64,000 nt of DNA from Geminocystis sp. NIES-3708 (GCF_001548095.1 NZ_AP014815.1:2231656-2295655), one strand, 5' to 3'; positions 19,994-28,704 are shown, counted from the first letter of the stretch. Notes: a model not told the origin generated them from the sequence alone. Numbers and translations: made by a program.

Positions 19994-21466
19994 ATGAATA
20001 CTTATCAATCAGCAACTCTGATTTTGACGGGAATGCACCGTTCTGGTACTTCTTTATTATCTTCTTTGCTTCAAAGTGCGGGGGTTAATATTGGTAAAAG
20101 GTTAGTTCCAGCTAATGATGGTAATCCTAAAGGGTACTTTGAAAATAGTGATTTTGTTGAATTTCATGAAAATGTACTTTTTTCTCTGGGTATTGATAAA
20201 ATCGGTTGGACCACCCTAGAAAATTGTCAGCCACCTTGTCATTATATAGATGAGGCTAAAAAATTAATTGAACGAAATCAAGACCCTGAGCAACCTTGGG
20301 GATGGAAAGAGCCAAGAACGACTCTTTTTTTAGATTTTTGGTCAAATTTGTTACCTAATGCCTATTTTATCTTTGTTTATCGATCACCATGGGAAGTTCT
20401 TGATTCACTGTATCGAAGGGGGGATGATATTTTTCGTCATAATCCTGAGTTAGCATTACAAGCCTGGAGTAGTTATAATCGACAAATTGTAAATTTTTAT
20501 CAAAAATATTCTGACAAATCCTTATTATTTAATTTGGCAAAGGTGACAATTAATCCAAATTATTTGATAGAGATGATTAATGAAAAATTTAATTTATCTT
20601 TGCCTTCAGTGGATTCTAATATTTATGATCCTTCTTCTCTCAAAACTGATACGAAAAAATCTCAACGTCCTCATCTTTTAAAAGTTTATTTTCCTGATAT
20701 ATGGGAACAATATCAAGAATTGAATAAAATGACGAATTTTGAAGAGCCTTTGGAAGAAGTTTTGGAAAACTTATCAGATAATGCTTGGGTATTGCAAGAT
20801 TGGTTAAATGTCAGAATTTTAGAAAAAACTCTGAAGCAAGAGAAAAAGATTAGTGATGAGCATATTGATTCTGTATATCAAAAATTAGGGGAAACTATCG
20901 GCGAAAAAGAGTCTTTTGAGTTTCATTTAGGAGAATCTCAGCGAGAGTTAAAGGATAGCCAATCTCAGCTACAGCAAACTCATCAAGAATTAGAAAATAC
21001 AAAACAAGAATTATATAATACTCAATCTCAGCTACAGCAAACTCATCAAGAACTAGAAAATACAAAACAAGAATTATATAGTACTCAATCTCAGCTACAG
21101 CAAACTCATCAAGAATTAGAAAATACAAAACAAGAATTATATAGTACTCAATCTCAGCTACAGCAAACTCATCAAGAATTAGAAAATAACAAGTTTCAAT
21201 TACAAGAATCTCAAAGAGAATTGCAAGACAAAAAATATGAATTGCAACAACAAGAGTTGGCCTTCAAAGAATTACATTTTTATTTCGAGCGTTCTCAGGA
21301 AGAGTTAAAACAAACTCAAGAAAAAGTAATAGAGATTAAAGAGAATCTTCAAAGAAAACAAGAGGAGTTACGAAATTCTCAAGAAAAAATTATTTTTATG
21401 GAAAGTAGTAAGTTTTGGAAATTAAGAAATAAATGGTTTCGCCTTAAAGGGGAAAAAATTGAATAA
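19994..21466 (+). CDS. Sulfotransferase-family protein with long coiled-coil and SSKFW tail
   Basis: A 490-residue protein. Residues 10-215 are a sulfotransferase-like P-loop domain: LILTGMHRSGTSLL is the PAPS 5'-phosphosulfate-binding loop, FIFVYRSPWEVLDSL the 3'-phosphate-binding region. It should transfer sulfate from PAPS to a glycan or protein. Residues about 275-475 are a continuous coiled-coil rich in Gln and Glu, including 21-residue repeats encoded by nearly identical 63-nt units. The last residues, MESSKFWKLRNKWF, match the tails of two glycosyltransferases in this window. It is the first plus-strand gene, ahead of the sulfatase-like gene. Sulfation of surface polysaccharide is the likely role. 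Confidence 0.82.
   Translation: MNTYQSATLILTGMHRSGTSLLSSLLQSAGVNIGKRLVPANDGNPKGYFENSDFVEFHENVLFSLGIDKIGWTTLENCQPPCHYIDEAKKLIERNQDPEQPWGWKEPRTTLFLDFWSNLLPNAYFIFVYRSPWEVLDSLYRRGDDIFRHNPELALQAWSSYNRQIVNFYQKYSDKSLLFNLAKVTINPNYLIEMINEKFNLSLPSVDSNIYDPSSLKTDTKKSQRPHLLKVYFPDIWEQYQELNKMTNFEEPLEEVLENLSDNAWVLQDWLNVRILEKTLKQEKKISDEHIDSVYQKLGETIGEKESFEFHLGESQRELKDSQSQLQQTHQELENTKQELYNTQSQLQQTHQELENTKQELYSTQSQLQQTHQELENTKQELYSTQSQLQQTHQELENNKFQLQESQRELQDKKYELQQQELAFKELHFYFERSQEELKQTQEKVIEIKENLQRKQEELRNSQEKIIFMESSKFWKLRNKWFRLKGEKIE
20960..21190 (+). repeat. 63-bp in-frame tandem repeat, about 3.7 copies
   Basis: Units start at 20960, 21023, 21086 and 21149. Each encodes 21 residues beginning QSQLQQTHQELENTKQEL. 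The first three differ at only a few positions and the last decays after about 40 nt. The unit is three heptads, so gain or loss of copies would lengthen the coiled-coil without breaking register. Confidence 0.9.
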
Positions 21467-21583
21467 ATCATTCGACTTTTTGCAGAAGTCACGTAATAGG
21501 TAATGGTTATTGAAATTAATAATTTTTCACCTTAAATAGATTTTTGTTTTGTACTTGTGTCTATTAATTAATTTTAAATTATT

Positions 21584-22390
21584 ATGAATATCTCTTTACA
21601 ACATCCTGATTCTGTTCTCTTTATTACCCTTGACTCTTGTCGTTATGATACTTTTATGGAGGCAAATATTCCCCATTTAAAAGCTATCGGTAATGTTTAT
21701 AAAACTATGGCTCCAAGTTATTTTACCTATGGCTCACATCAAGCAATGTTTGTCGGATTTACCCCTAGTATTGCTCAAGACTTTGCCCCTTTTACTAATG
21801 CTAAGTTCGGCAAAATTTTTCGGATGGGAGGCAGTGCGGCTTTTAGTAAAGAGACTGATTATTTTATTTTAGAAGGAAAAAATATTATTGATGGTTTTAA
21901 GCATCAAGGTTATCTTACCATCGGTTCAGGTGCGGTTGGTTGGTTTAATCCTAAAACAGAAACTGCCCAATCCTTAATTAAAGATTTTAATCGTTTTTTT
22001 TATCCGGGAGATACCTATTCTTTAGAAAAACAATTGAATTGGCTGACAAAACATTTGCTTTCTTCAGAAAATAAAGTTTTTGCCTTTTTAAATATTGGAG
22101 AAACTCACACTCCTTATTATTATCAAGGGGCAAATTGGAGTCGAGATTATAACCCTTGTATTCCTTTCGCCAAAAATAATGATGCTGATGAGTGTCGCAA
22201 AAGACAAACTGCTTGTTTAGAGTATGTAGATTTATCTTTAAAGCCTTTATTAGATGCGTTTAAACATAGTAATATTGTTATTTGTGCTGATCATGGTGAT
22301 TGTTGGGGAGAAGATGGTTTATGGGAGCATGGTTTTCATCATGAAAAGGTATTAGAAGTACCTTTTATTTTTAAGCTCAATAGTCGTTAA
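21584..22390 (+). CDS. Sulfatase / alkaline-phosphatase superfamily protein
   Basis: A 268-residue protein with the metal-site layout of the alkaline phosphatase/sulfatase superfamily. An N-terminal acidic strand reads VLFITLDSCRYDTF. Near the C-terminus VICADHGDCWGEDGLWEHGF supplies the Asp-His pair and the later His. LNIGETHTPYYY lies in between. There is no sulfatase CxPxR formylglycine motif; the nucleophile would be Thr or Ser near LDSCRYD. It follows the sulfotransferase gene by 117 bp, so it may act on sulfate or phosphate esters of the same glycan; that link is inferred from position. Cytoplasmic, no signal peptide. Confidence 0.72.
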   Translation: MNISLQHPDSVLFITLDSCRYDTFMEANIPHLKAIGNVYKTMAPSYFTYGSHQAMFVGFTPSIAQDFAPFTNAKFGKIFRMGGSAAFSKETDYFILEGKNIIDGFKHQGYLTIGSGAVGWFNPKTETAQSLIKDFNRFFYPGDTYSLEKQLNWLTKHLLSSENKVFAFLNIGETHTPYYYQGANWSRDYNPCIPFAKNNDADECRKRQTACLEYVDLSLKPLLDAFKHSNIVICADHGDCWGEDGLWEHGFHHEKVLEVPFIFKLNSR

Positions 22391-22429
22391 ATCCCTGGAC
22401 ATTGCCCACCCTAGAATACATTTATAATT

Positions 22430-23524
22430 ATGGCAATTAAAAGATCGTCTTCTGATCATAAATCTGAATCTCTTCCTCGACAAAGAAAAAATAAAACTTC
22501 TATTCCTAAATCTGTCTTGTCAGAAGATGATAACCTTTTATCTTCCACAGAAATAATTGAAGATTTAGGGGAAAATGAGGATAAAATTCGTCCTCATCGT
22601 TTTGAGGATTATATCGGACAAAAAGATCTTAAGGATGTTATTTCTATTGCCATTGAAGCTGCTAAACAAAGAAAAGATCCTTTAGATCATATTCTATTAT
22701 ACGGTCCTCCTGGATTGGGTAAAACTACCATGTCTTTAATTTTGGCACAGGAAATGGGAGTGAGTTGTAAAATAACCGCTGCACCAGCTCTTGAACGTCC
22801 GAGGGATATTACAGGCTTATTGGTAAGCCTTAAACAGGGTGACATTTTATTTATTGATGAGATTCACCGTTTAAATCGAGTGACAGAAGAACTATTATAT
22901 CCGGCCATGGAAGACTGTCGTTTAGATGTTACTATTGGTAAAGGACAATCGGCGAAAATTCGGAGTATTCCCCTTTCTCCTTTTACTCTTATAGGTGCTA
23001 CAACAAAAATTGGTTCATTAACTTCTCCGTTGCGTGATCGTTTTGGCTTAATTCAAAGGTTACAATTTTATGATCTTGATGAACTTACGGAAATCATACT
23101 GCGATCTGCTACCATTTTAAAGTTAGATATTGATTATGGTGGTGCAGAAGAAATTGCTAGACGCTCAAGAGGTACACCAAGAATCAGTAACCGTTTATTA
23201 CGCAGAGTAAGAGATTATGTGCAAGTAAAACATAAATCGAATATCAATAAACCATTAGCGGCGGAAGCGTTAGATTTACATAATGTCGATCGCTTAGGGT
23301 TAGATTGGACTGATAGACTGGTATTATCTACTATGATGGAACAATTTAAAGGTGGCCCTGTGGGTTTAGATGCGATCGCTGCGGCTACAGGGGAAGATGC
23401 TAAAACCATTGAGGAGGTTTACGAACCTTATTTATTACAAATCGGGTTTATTAATCGTACCACAAGAGGAAGGGTTGTCACCGATAAGGCTTATGAGCAT
23501 TTGCAACTAAAAGGTAATGGGTAA
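22430..23524 (+). CDS. ruvB: Holliday junction ATP-dependent DNA helicase RuvB
   Basis: A 364-residue AAA+ motor that drives branch migration with RuvA. Walker A is GPPGLGKTT at 92-100, Walker [11 protein letters not shown], and the RuvB-specific segments [37 protein letters not shown] and [15 protein letters not shown] are all present. The winged-helix C-terminus ends [11 protein letters not shown]. The roughly 50-residue charged N-terminal extension is usual for cyanobacterial RuvB. It contains the only HIP1 octamer (23372) I find between 7.8 and 40.5 kb, so it looks like a core gene between accessory blocks. It starts 39 bp after the sulfatase-like gene. Confidence 0.96.
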   Translation: MAIKRSSSDHKSESLPRQRKNKTSIPKSVLSEDDNLLSSTEIIEDLGENEDKIRPHRFEDYIGQKDLKDVISIAIEAAKQRKDPLDHILLYGPPGLGKTTMSLILAQEMGVSCKITAAPALERPRDITGLLVSLKQGDILFIDEIHRLNRVTEELLYPAMEDCRLDVTIGKGQSAKIRSIPLSPFTLIGATTKIGSLTSPLRDRFGLIQRLQFYDLDELTEIILRSATILKLDIDYGGAEEIARRSRGTPRISNRLLRRVRDYVQVKHKSNINKPLAAEALDLHNVDRLGLDWTDRLVLSTMMEQFKGGPVGLDAIAAATGEDAKTIEEVYEPYLLQIGFINRTTRGRVVTDKAYEHLQLKGNG

Positions 23525-23940
23525 TTAGTAATATAGTGCATCCGTCAAAAGTTACTACTGTGAAATAAATCCCAAAGCTAGGAATTTAAGTATAATCTTA
23601 AGATGACAAACATATTTTTTAGAAAATGAAACTGTATAATAAAAAATGAAGTGGTAGTGTGAAGGGAAAATTTATCGTAGATTATTAACGTAAACCTGTA
23701 GCTAAAAATTTAGGCATTGAACTTTAACTTTATAGCTATGCTAATAGCCTCGAATTAAATTGAATTAACTTAATATATTTTAAATAAATATGGTCATAAA
23801 ATAATAAGTTCAGAGGCATCTAAGTTTACCTATGAGGATAGGTAATTAGTGATTGATAATGATAAAAATAATGATAAATTTATTGTCACAGAATTATTTA
23901 ATAATAAGAGTAAAAAAAGAAAGTCTTTTGTATGAGAAAT
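23525..23940. other. AT-rich spacer after ruvB
   Basis: About 415 bp without a supportable gene, leading into decayed mobile DNA. No terminator with a clear stem was found for ruvB. Confidence 0.4.
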
Positions 23941-23961
23941 AGTAAAAAAAGTTTTTAAAAA

Positions 23962-24087
23962 TAGGGTTTATTTAGCTTATGAGCGTTATCCTATTCTTTG
24001 CAGTAAAGATCATAGAAAATAAGTAGATATTTTAATTCTCGATTGGCAATTAGGTATTATTATAATTGAGATTAAATATTTTAAAAT
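23962..24087 (+). pseudogene. Remnant of a NERD-like nuclease domain
   Basis: A frame broken by a stop encodes AYERYPILCSKDH and then VDILILDWQLGIIIIEIK. The VDILIL...IEIK pattern matches the core of NERD/restriction-endonuclease-like domains (acidic residue on one strand, E-x-K on the next). Only about 40 codons remain, with no start and an internal TAA, so it is a fragment. Assignment is from the short motif only. Confidence 0.35.
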
Positions 24088-24170
24088 ATAGAATATCCCT
24101 CTTGTGTTATGTTCCGAGATGAAATAATAGGAGAAAAAGAAAAATTGAACTTGGGGGGGCATAAACAATA

Positions 24171-25090
24171 ATGGATGTAGCAGAACAAGTTTGTAAACAT
24201 TTACCTCGAACTCCAGAATCCACTATACCATTAGTAGATTAATATTATATTTACTATCAGGATTTATTTCCTAATGCCATCCGAAACGAAAATTATTACC
24301 AGAATTAGAAAAAGTACTGGGAGTATCATCACAATCTTTACATCATTTTCTCACGTCATCACCTTAGTAATTATCCAAACTAGAACAAAGAAGATTAAAT
24401 AAATTAGTGACCATATTATAGGAAGAAACAATAACTATTGTAGTGGATGAAACAGGGGATAGAAAAAAAGGTAATAAAACAGACTATACTGCCAGACAAT
24501 ATTGAGGAAATGTGGGGAAAATAGCTCAGGGAATTGTCTGGGTTAATGTCTATGGTATTTATCAGAATATAACCTTTCAATTAATGACGAAAATATATAA
24601 ACTAAAGTCGAGATTAAAAATAAGAGATAATTATAAAACAAAGACAGTTAGGGCAGGAGAAATGGTGAGAGAATTAAAAGAATGGGATTTTAAAAAATAG
24701 AATTAGTATTAACACATAGTTTATATGGTGAAAGTAGTACTTTTTTAGAAGTATTAGAAGAGTTAAAACTGGAATATGTGGTGTCCATTAATAAAAATAG
24801 AAAGTATTGAGAAATGGTGGGGAATAATAAATAGTGTTTATACCACGGTAAGTTGGCAAATAGAACCCTTTAAAAAATTACTATTTCTGAATGCACAAAA
24901 GAAAGAACAAGAAGAAAAAGAAGAAATAAATACTTGGAAAAAAAGTTTGAAGAAAATAATGAGGATGATTGAACCATTAATCTTATTTTGGTTAATAACA
25001 CCATGGTTAAAAATAGTAAATTCATCTGGATTATTAGAAGGATTGTTCTCGTTATTTCTCTATTCTTTCATATTTTTCAGTTTTTTTTGA
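24171..25090 (+). pseudogene. Decayed IS701-like DDE transposase
   Basis: Pieces of one transposase can be read in order across different frames. They begin with MDVAEQVCKHLPRTPESTIP at 24171. The diagnostic IVVDETGDRKKGNKTDYTARQY comes near 24440-24505. Next are GKIAQGIVWVNVYGIYQNIT (24523 on) and ELVLTHSLYGESSTFLEVLE. Last is the C-terminal IEKWWGIINSVYTTVSWQ and EPLILFWLITPWLK (24790-25030). Several in-frame stops, at least two frameshifts and an internal deletion before IEKWWG show it is dead. Clear terminal inverted repeats were not found, so the element's ends are not defined. Confidence 0.75.
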
Positions 25091-25153
25091 TCAGTCAATT
25101 AAATTAATCCTATTCACTCATTATTATCGGTTTTTTATCAATGAATGAATGAA

Positions 25154-25300
25154 TTAATATAAATAGATAATTTTTCCATTGATAATTTCAATCAATCCTA
25201 AATCCTGTAATCCTATCCATTGCCTAGTTGTGAATAATTTATGAAATTGTTGCCAATCTAAATATATTTTTTCTTCCTTTTCCGTTGCACATGGTTTCAT
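25154..25300 (-). CDS. Small hypothetical protein (48 residues)
   Basis: A short frame starting 5 bp after the stop of the next minus-strand gene, from ATG at 25300 to TAA at 25154. The sequence (MKPCATEKEEKIYLDWQQF... ending IIYLY) has an amphipathic, non-random look (WIGLQDLGLIEIINGK). I do not recognise a family. Tight spacing suggests co-transcription with the two genes before it. Confidence 0.35.
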   Translation of the reverse strand: MKPCATEKEEKIYLDWQQFHKLFTTRQWIGLQDLGLIEIINGKIIYLY

Positions 25301-25305
25301 CGCAT

Positions 25306-25662
25306 CTAAGGTTTTTTTGCATCTTCTAAATCAGGATGAATTCTACTAACTGTAAATTCAACTAAGGCTAAATATTCATTCCAAGATTTTTTTCTTTTCG
25401 GGTTAATATACCAACAACCAATCATTATATAGTCTTGATATTCATCTACTATAGTAAATAAAGGCTCTCTAACGTAGTATGAAACTTCTGAATCTTCTGA
25501 TTTGAGCATAATACAAGTTAAGTCGATCGTCGGATGCTCCCTATCATGTTCTATTTCTTGACATTGGGGAAATGTGATTAAAACGATTCTATGATCTGAT
25601 AAATAATTAACAGTAGGTTTAGGATACAACCAACGTGCTAAATCTTTGAGATGATTAATCAT
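25306..25662 (-). CDS. Hypothetical protein (118 residues)
   Basis: An unrecognised soluble protein starting MINHLKDLARWLYPKP. It follows the 222-residue gene by 26 bp on the same strand and is followed after 5 bp by a 48-residue frame, so the three probably form one transcript. Content is mixed alpha/beta with several Tyr and Trp; no catalytic motif or membrane segment is visible. Confidence 0.6.
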   Translation of the reverse strand: MINHLKDLARWLYPKPTVNYLSDHRIVLITFPQCQEIEHDREHPTIDLTCIMLKSEDSEVSYYVREPLFTIVDEYQDYIMIGCWYINPKRKKSWNEYLALVEFTVSRIHPDLEDAKKP

Positions 25663-25688
25663 TAGTGATTTCTTAGAAGTTAGTATTT

Positions 25689-26357
25689 TTACGGAAAATG
25701 TCGAGCGAAACTCAAAATTTCTGTCTTAAAAGTTCGATCGCCAAAGGTGGCGCTGCGCGATCGAACTCTATGATGTTTTACGAATCTTCTGCTTTTCAAT
25801 TCTTGTATTTGACGATTAGCCTCTTTCCTAGCCAGTAAAGCACATTTTTCGATCGTCGTTGTGGATAGGAGATTAAGGAATTGAGGGCGGTTAAAATTAC
25901 CCATAAATGCCCCATAAGCACAAATAGCTTCGGGATATTGAGTCACTAAACCATAGTTTAAATCACGGGGTATCTGGGGAATATACTTTTCCCAGCGAAA
26001 CTCATCCACTGTTAACCATGCGGTAATAGCGATGGGTGCAATAACTCGATGAATGTCAGATTCCATCAATGATAACAATACAGGGCGGTTATCTTGAGGA
26101 GAAACCAGGTAGTCTCGCTGACTAATTTCTAAAATTTGCTCGACAATTTCTGAGCCTTGAGCTAATAAACGAAAATAGCTAGAGACAAAATCGGGGATAG
26201 CATAGTAACAACACCAGCCTTTTTGATGTAAAGGGGGAAAAGTAACGGCGGTTTCAGTAGCTAAAAACCAGTGGGCTTGATTATGCAAAATTTTCTCACG
26301 GTAATAATTTCGTAGGGTGATAGGCGGATATTGTTCTAAATAGCTTTTTTGGCTCAT
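25689..26357 (-). CDS. Hypothetical protein (222 residues) with a palindromic element inside its coding region
   Basis: An unrecognised protein starting MSQKSYLEQYPPITLRNYYR. Near the C-terminus about 14 residues (VRSRSATFGDRTF region) are encoded by a 37-nt palindromic element at 25731-25767 that has a second copy in intergenic DNA at 42089-42119. The element keeps the frame open. The product is soluble with no membrane segment. It leads a probable three-gene minus-strand transcript; function unknown. Confidence 0.6.
   Translation of the reverse strand: MSQKSYLEQYPPITLRNYYREKILHNQAHWFLATETAVTFPPLHQKGWCCYYAIPDFVSSYFRLLAQGSEIVEQILEISQRDYLVSPQDNRPVLLSLMESDIHRVIAPIAITAWLTVDEFRWEKYIPQIPRDLNYGLVTQYPEAICAYGAFMGNFNRPQFLNLLSTTTIEKCALLARKEANRQIQELKSRRFVKHHRVRSRSATFGDRTFKTEILSFARHFP
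25731..25767. repeat. Palindromic REP-like element, copy 1 (inside a gene)
   Basis: The arms AGTTCGATCGC (25731-25741) and GCGATCGAACT (25757-25767) are perfect complements around a loop containing GGCGCTGC. A 27-nt core of equal length recurs at about 42091-42117 with the same GCGCTG loop. Confidence 0.75.
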
Positions 26358-26680
26358 CTTGTTACCCCATTTTTTTGCGACTCTACTACTTTAATGCAAA
26401 GATTGAGAGTTTTGGTTATCTTTTATGCTAATGACGAATTAACTATTCTGCAATAAGTATGTATTTTAAAAGATTGTTAAGGTTCTATTCTAATAAGCCA
26501 AAACGCATTTAATTTACATTATTTACTAACTCTAAAAAATGACTTAAACCTTTACCTGTTCCCTTTTCCCTACTTCAACTAAACAATTTAAACGCTTCCT
26601 AGTTTAATCTACGGATAATTGATTTAACCCTTGTCAAAGAAGCATTTTAGTTCTGAGTTCATAGTTCTAAAGTTAAGGGG
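26358..26680. other. Intergenic spacer
   Basis: About 320 bp between divergent genes, AT-rich, no gene seen. The promoter of the 154-residue gene follows at its right end. Confidence 0.45.
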
Positions 26681-26709
26681 TTGTCAAAATAATTTTCTGT
26701 TTGTTATAT
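26681..26709 (+). promoter_or_regulatory. Sigma-70-type promoter for the 154-residue gene
   Basis: TTGTCA (26681-26686) and TTATAT (26704-26709) are separated by exactly 17 bp, close to consensus. The predicted leader is about 125-130 nt and ends in a strong GGAGGT ribosome site at 26831-26836, seven bases before the ATG. Confidence 0.6.
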
Positions 26710-26843
26710 TATGGAGACAGCAATTTTTTTGTAATTAATAAATCAAATGTTAAACCTAACAGTGTTTTAATCTTACTACTTTTGTCAAGCTAGATTCTCC
26801 AATCAGGGGATTCTAGTGTCTAAAACAAAAGGAGGTTAATTCC

Positions 26844-27308
26844 ATGTTAGGTTTACGTTTAAGATTCCGTGCCATCGCTTCTCAGCTTCAAGTTTTAAAT
26901 CACAATGCAAAAGATTTAAACGAAGAATATTTACTCACTGTGGCAAAAGAGCATTATCCTAAACGGTTCGATCGAGCTGTTAAAATGAGAGCTGATTTAA
27001 CCGATAGTGCAACTCTATGGGAAATTCTCGGCATTGATGCGGTTATTCTCTTGGAAGATAAAGAGGGTAAATCAATTCGTGTCGGCGTTTCTTTATTAGA
27101 CAAGGAAAAAAATGCCCGAAATCTCGTTTTTTCGATGAAAAGTAAAGAAGGTAGCTTACTGCGAGAGGCTTTGAATATCGAGCAATATTGGGTTTTCTTG
27201 GTGAAAGCCAAAGATTTTCCTCGAACAAAAGAGGAATGGATTGATATTCTCTACCGTGAGATTGATGAATGTCCGCCCTTTTCGGGTTGTCGTTTGATTA
27301 TCTTGTAA
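26844..27308 (+). CDS. Hypothetical protein (154 residues), well-expressed signals
   Basis: A soluble protein starting MLGLRLRFRAIASQLQVLNH with no family I recognise. Its expression signals are better than those of any neighbour: a near-consensus promoter, a roughly 130-nt leader, an ideal GGAGGT site and a terminator 10 bp after the stop. It therefore looks like a real monocistronic gene despite sitting in a decayed region. Mixed charge, alpha/beta content, Cys only near the C-terminus (ECPPFSGC). Function not inferred. Confidence 0.75.
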   Translation: MLGLRLRFRAIASQLQVLNHNAKDLNEEYLLTVAKEHYPKRFDRAVKMRADLTDSATLWEILGIDAVILLEDKEGKSIRVGVSLLDKEKNARNLVFSMKSKEGSLLREALNIEQYWVFLVKAKDFPRTKEEWIDILYREIDECPPFSGCRLIIL

Positions 27309-27317
27309 ACTAATTCT

Positions 27318-27341
27318 GGGGGGCTTTTGCCTCCTTTTTTT
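27318..27341 (+). terminator. Rho-independent terminator
   Basis: GGGGGC pairs with GCCTCC (one G-U pair) across a TTTT loop and is followed by seven T. It lies 10 bp after the stop of the 154-residue gene. Confidence 0.8.
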
Positions 27342-27353
27342 GGTTAGTTACAG

Positions 27354-27564
27354 TTAAATATAACGAACTTGATTACGCATTTCATCGGCTGTAAGATGAT
27401 TGACAATTTTCAATAATCTACGGGCAATTTCTTGGGGAGGATGACGGACTGCAATAATAACACCATAATGAGTTTGGTTTAAATTAAAGTATTCTTGTAC
27501 TAACTTTCCAAAGTCGGCTCGATTGTGAGTGACAAGAGTTTTTTTCTGCAAACAGACGATTCAT
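27354..27564 (-). pseudogene. Internally deleted DUF5615-type PIN-like toxin
   Basis: The ATG at 27564 gives MNRLFAEK, the usual first residues of DUF5615 toxins. After an A-run the sequence shifts frame and jumps to the family's C-terminal part, KKTLVTHNRADFGKL...HPPQEIARRLLKI, ending NQVRYI. About 60 central residues are missing. It follows a truncated DUF433-type antitoxin, which is the usual partner. Non-functional as read. Confidence 0.65.
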
Positions 27565-27567
27565 AGT

Positions 27568-27699
27568 TTAATCTTTAACGAGGGGATCTATCAAGTGGTC
27601 TGGAATGCGGTTTAATTCAATATAGTGGTTAATTTCTTCTGTAAATTCACTGTAATAAGCAAGGGCAGAAAATACTTGACTTAGAGTTAAATGAGGCAT
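27568..27699 (-). pseudogene. 5'-truncated DUF433-like antitoxin
   Basis: The 43 residues from an ATG at 27699 (MPHLTLSQVFSALAYYSEF...) match the C-terminal end of DUF433 antitoxins, ending LIDPLVKD just before the toxin remnant. The N-terminal DNA-binding part is absent; the sequence beyond belongs to a different, oppositely oriented gene fragment. Confidence 0.6.
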
Positions 27700-27707
27700 T
27701 CCTTGGG

Positions 27708-27854
27708 GGATTTCCTGATTTTATTGGACAAAAATGGCGTACTCATGGCGATACTTATGGTTCGGCGGTGGCTAATGGTGAGGAAGCATTGGAATCGTTA
27801 ATCATAGCTTATCAAGCTACTGGTGAGCCTTTACCTCAACCCAGCACTGCTAAT
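27708..27854 (+). pseudogene. 3' fragment of a HicB-family antitoxin
   Basis: The open frame reads PDFIGQKWRTHGDTYGSA then EEALESLIIAYQATGEPLPQ, the C-terminal part of HicB antitoxins. The first half is missing and the fragment abuts the truncated DUF433 gene of opposite strand, so a recombination or deletion joint lies near 27700-27708. Confidence 0.6.
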
Positions 27855-27941
27855 TAAATTGAAGTATAAACAATTTATTTGTACTTAATAAATATGCTAA
27901 AATTTACTTATATACTTTATTATTTTCAGCAATAAAAATTT

Positions 27942-28187
27942 ATGTTGGCTCAAATAACTGACTCTCAAGGTAAATTTAAAATAAACTTATATTGGAAAGT
28001 GATAACCAAAGATCGTGGCTTGATTTCAGATTGCTTTATTGATGATAATCAAAATATTTATTTTGAACGAGAACATCATGAATTTATTGATGCAATAACA
28101 TTGATAAATCTTATCCAAGATAAAGTTAAGACAATTTATAATTTGTCTGATATTAAAATTGCTTTAGGAAGAGTCAAAAATACATAA
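27942..28187 (+). CDS. Hypothetical protein (81 residues)
   Basis: A short plus-strand frame starting MLAQITDSQGKFKINLYWKV. It is not recognised. It sits between toxin-antitoxin remnants and the restriction cluster, convergent with the latter (13 bp between stops). The composition is ordinary for the region. It could be a small accessory or antitoxin-type protein, but no motif supports that. Confidence 0.5.
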   Translation: MLAQITDSQGKFKINLYWKVITKDRGLISDCFIDDNQNIYFEREHHEFIDAITLINLIQDKVKTIYNLSDIKIALGRVKNT

Positions 28188-28200
28188 AGTAAGATTTAGT

Positions 28201-28704
28201 TTATTCATTATCTCTAATGGCATCAAGTATTTCTTGCATAGTAAAATAAAGATAGTAAAATATTGGTTTATGATTTATCTCAAAAATTCCAAAAGGACGA
28301 ATTGACTGATTTTTGAGATCATATAGTGGATTATTTCCCGTATATTTAGGACTAACATAAGCTAATTTATTGATAGGTGTACATTTTTGATCAAAAGTTA
28401 TCCCCCATTTTGGTTGATGTTCTAATTTTCCTTCTGAGTTTCTTTGTATATTATTTAATATATTTTCATAAAAATATTTTATATCAATTTGAATAAAATC
28501 TTTATCTGTGATTAATTGCCATGAAGGTAAAAAATTTTCGGTAATATTAATGTTGATTTTTAAATAATTAAAAAATTTTTCTGCTTCTTTCAAAATATAA
28601 TTATTAATAATTTCTTGTTCTGTTTGATCCTTAAATGATATTAAAGGACTATATTTACTGATAAAAGTTGAATTATCAACAATACTACCTGAGAAATTTA
28701 TCAC
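28201..28704 (-). CDS. Hypothetical protein (167 residues) coupled to the McrC-like nuclease
   Basis: Its ATG overlaps the stop of the McrC-like gene by 4 nt (ATGA), a sign of translational coupling. It starts MINFSGSIVDNSTFISKY and has no motif I recognise; no membrane segment. As the last gene of the McrB-McrC run it is probably a subunit or accessory of the restriction system. Function inferred only from coupling. Confidence 0.65.
   Translation of the reverse strand: MINFSGSIVDNSTFISKYSPLISFKDQTEQEIINNYILKEAEKFFNYLKININITENFLPSWQLITDKDFIQIDIKYFYENILNNIQRNSEGKLEHQPKWGITFDQKCTPINKLAYVSPKYTGNNPLYDLKNQSIRPFGIFEINHKPIFYYLYFTMQEILDAIRDNE

Noticed and set aside
20895-21128. Repetitive 77-codon minus-strand frame
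   Set aside because: Antisense image of the 63-bp repeat in the sulfotransferase gene.
20960-21190. CRISPR-like array
   Set aside because: The repeats are contiguous with no unique spacers and lie in frame in a coiled-coil.
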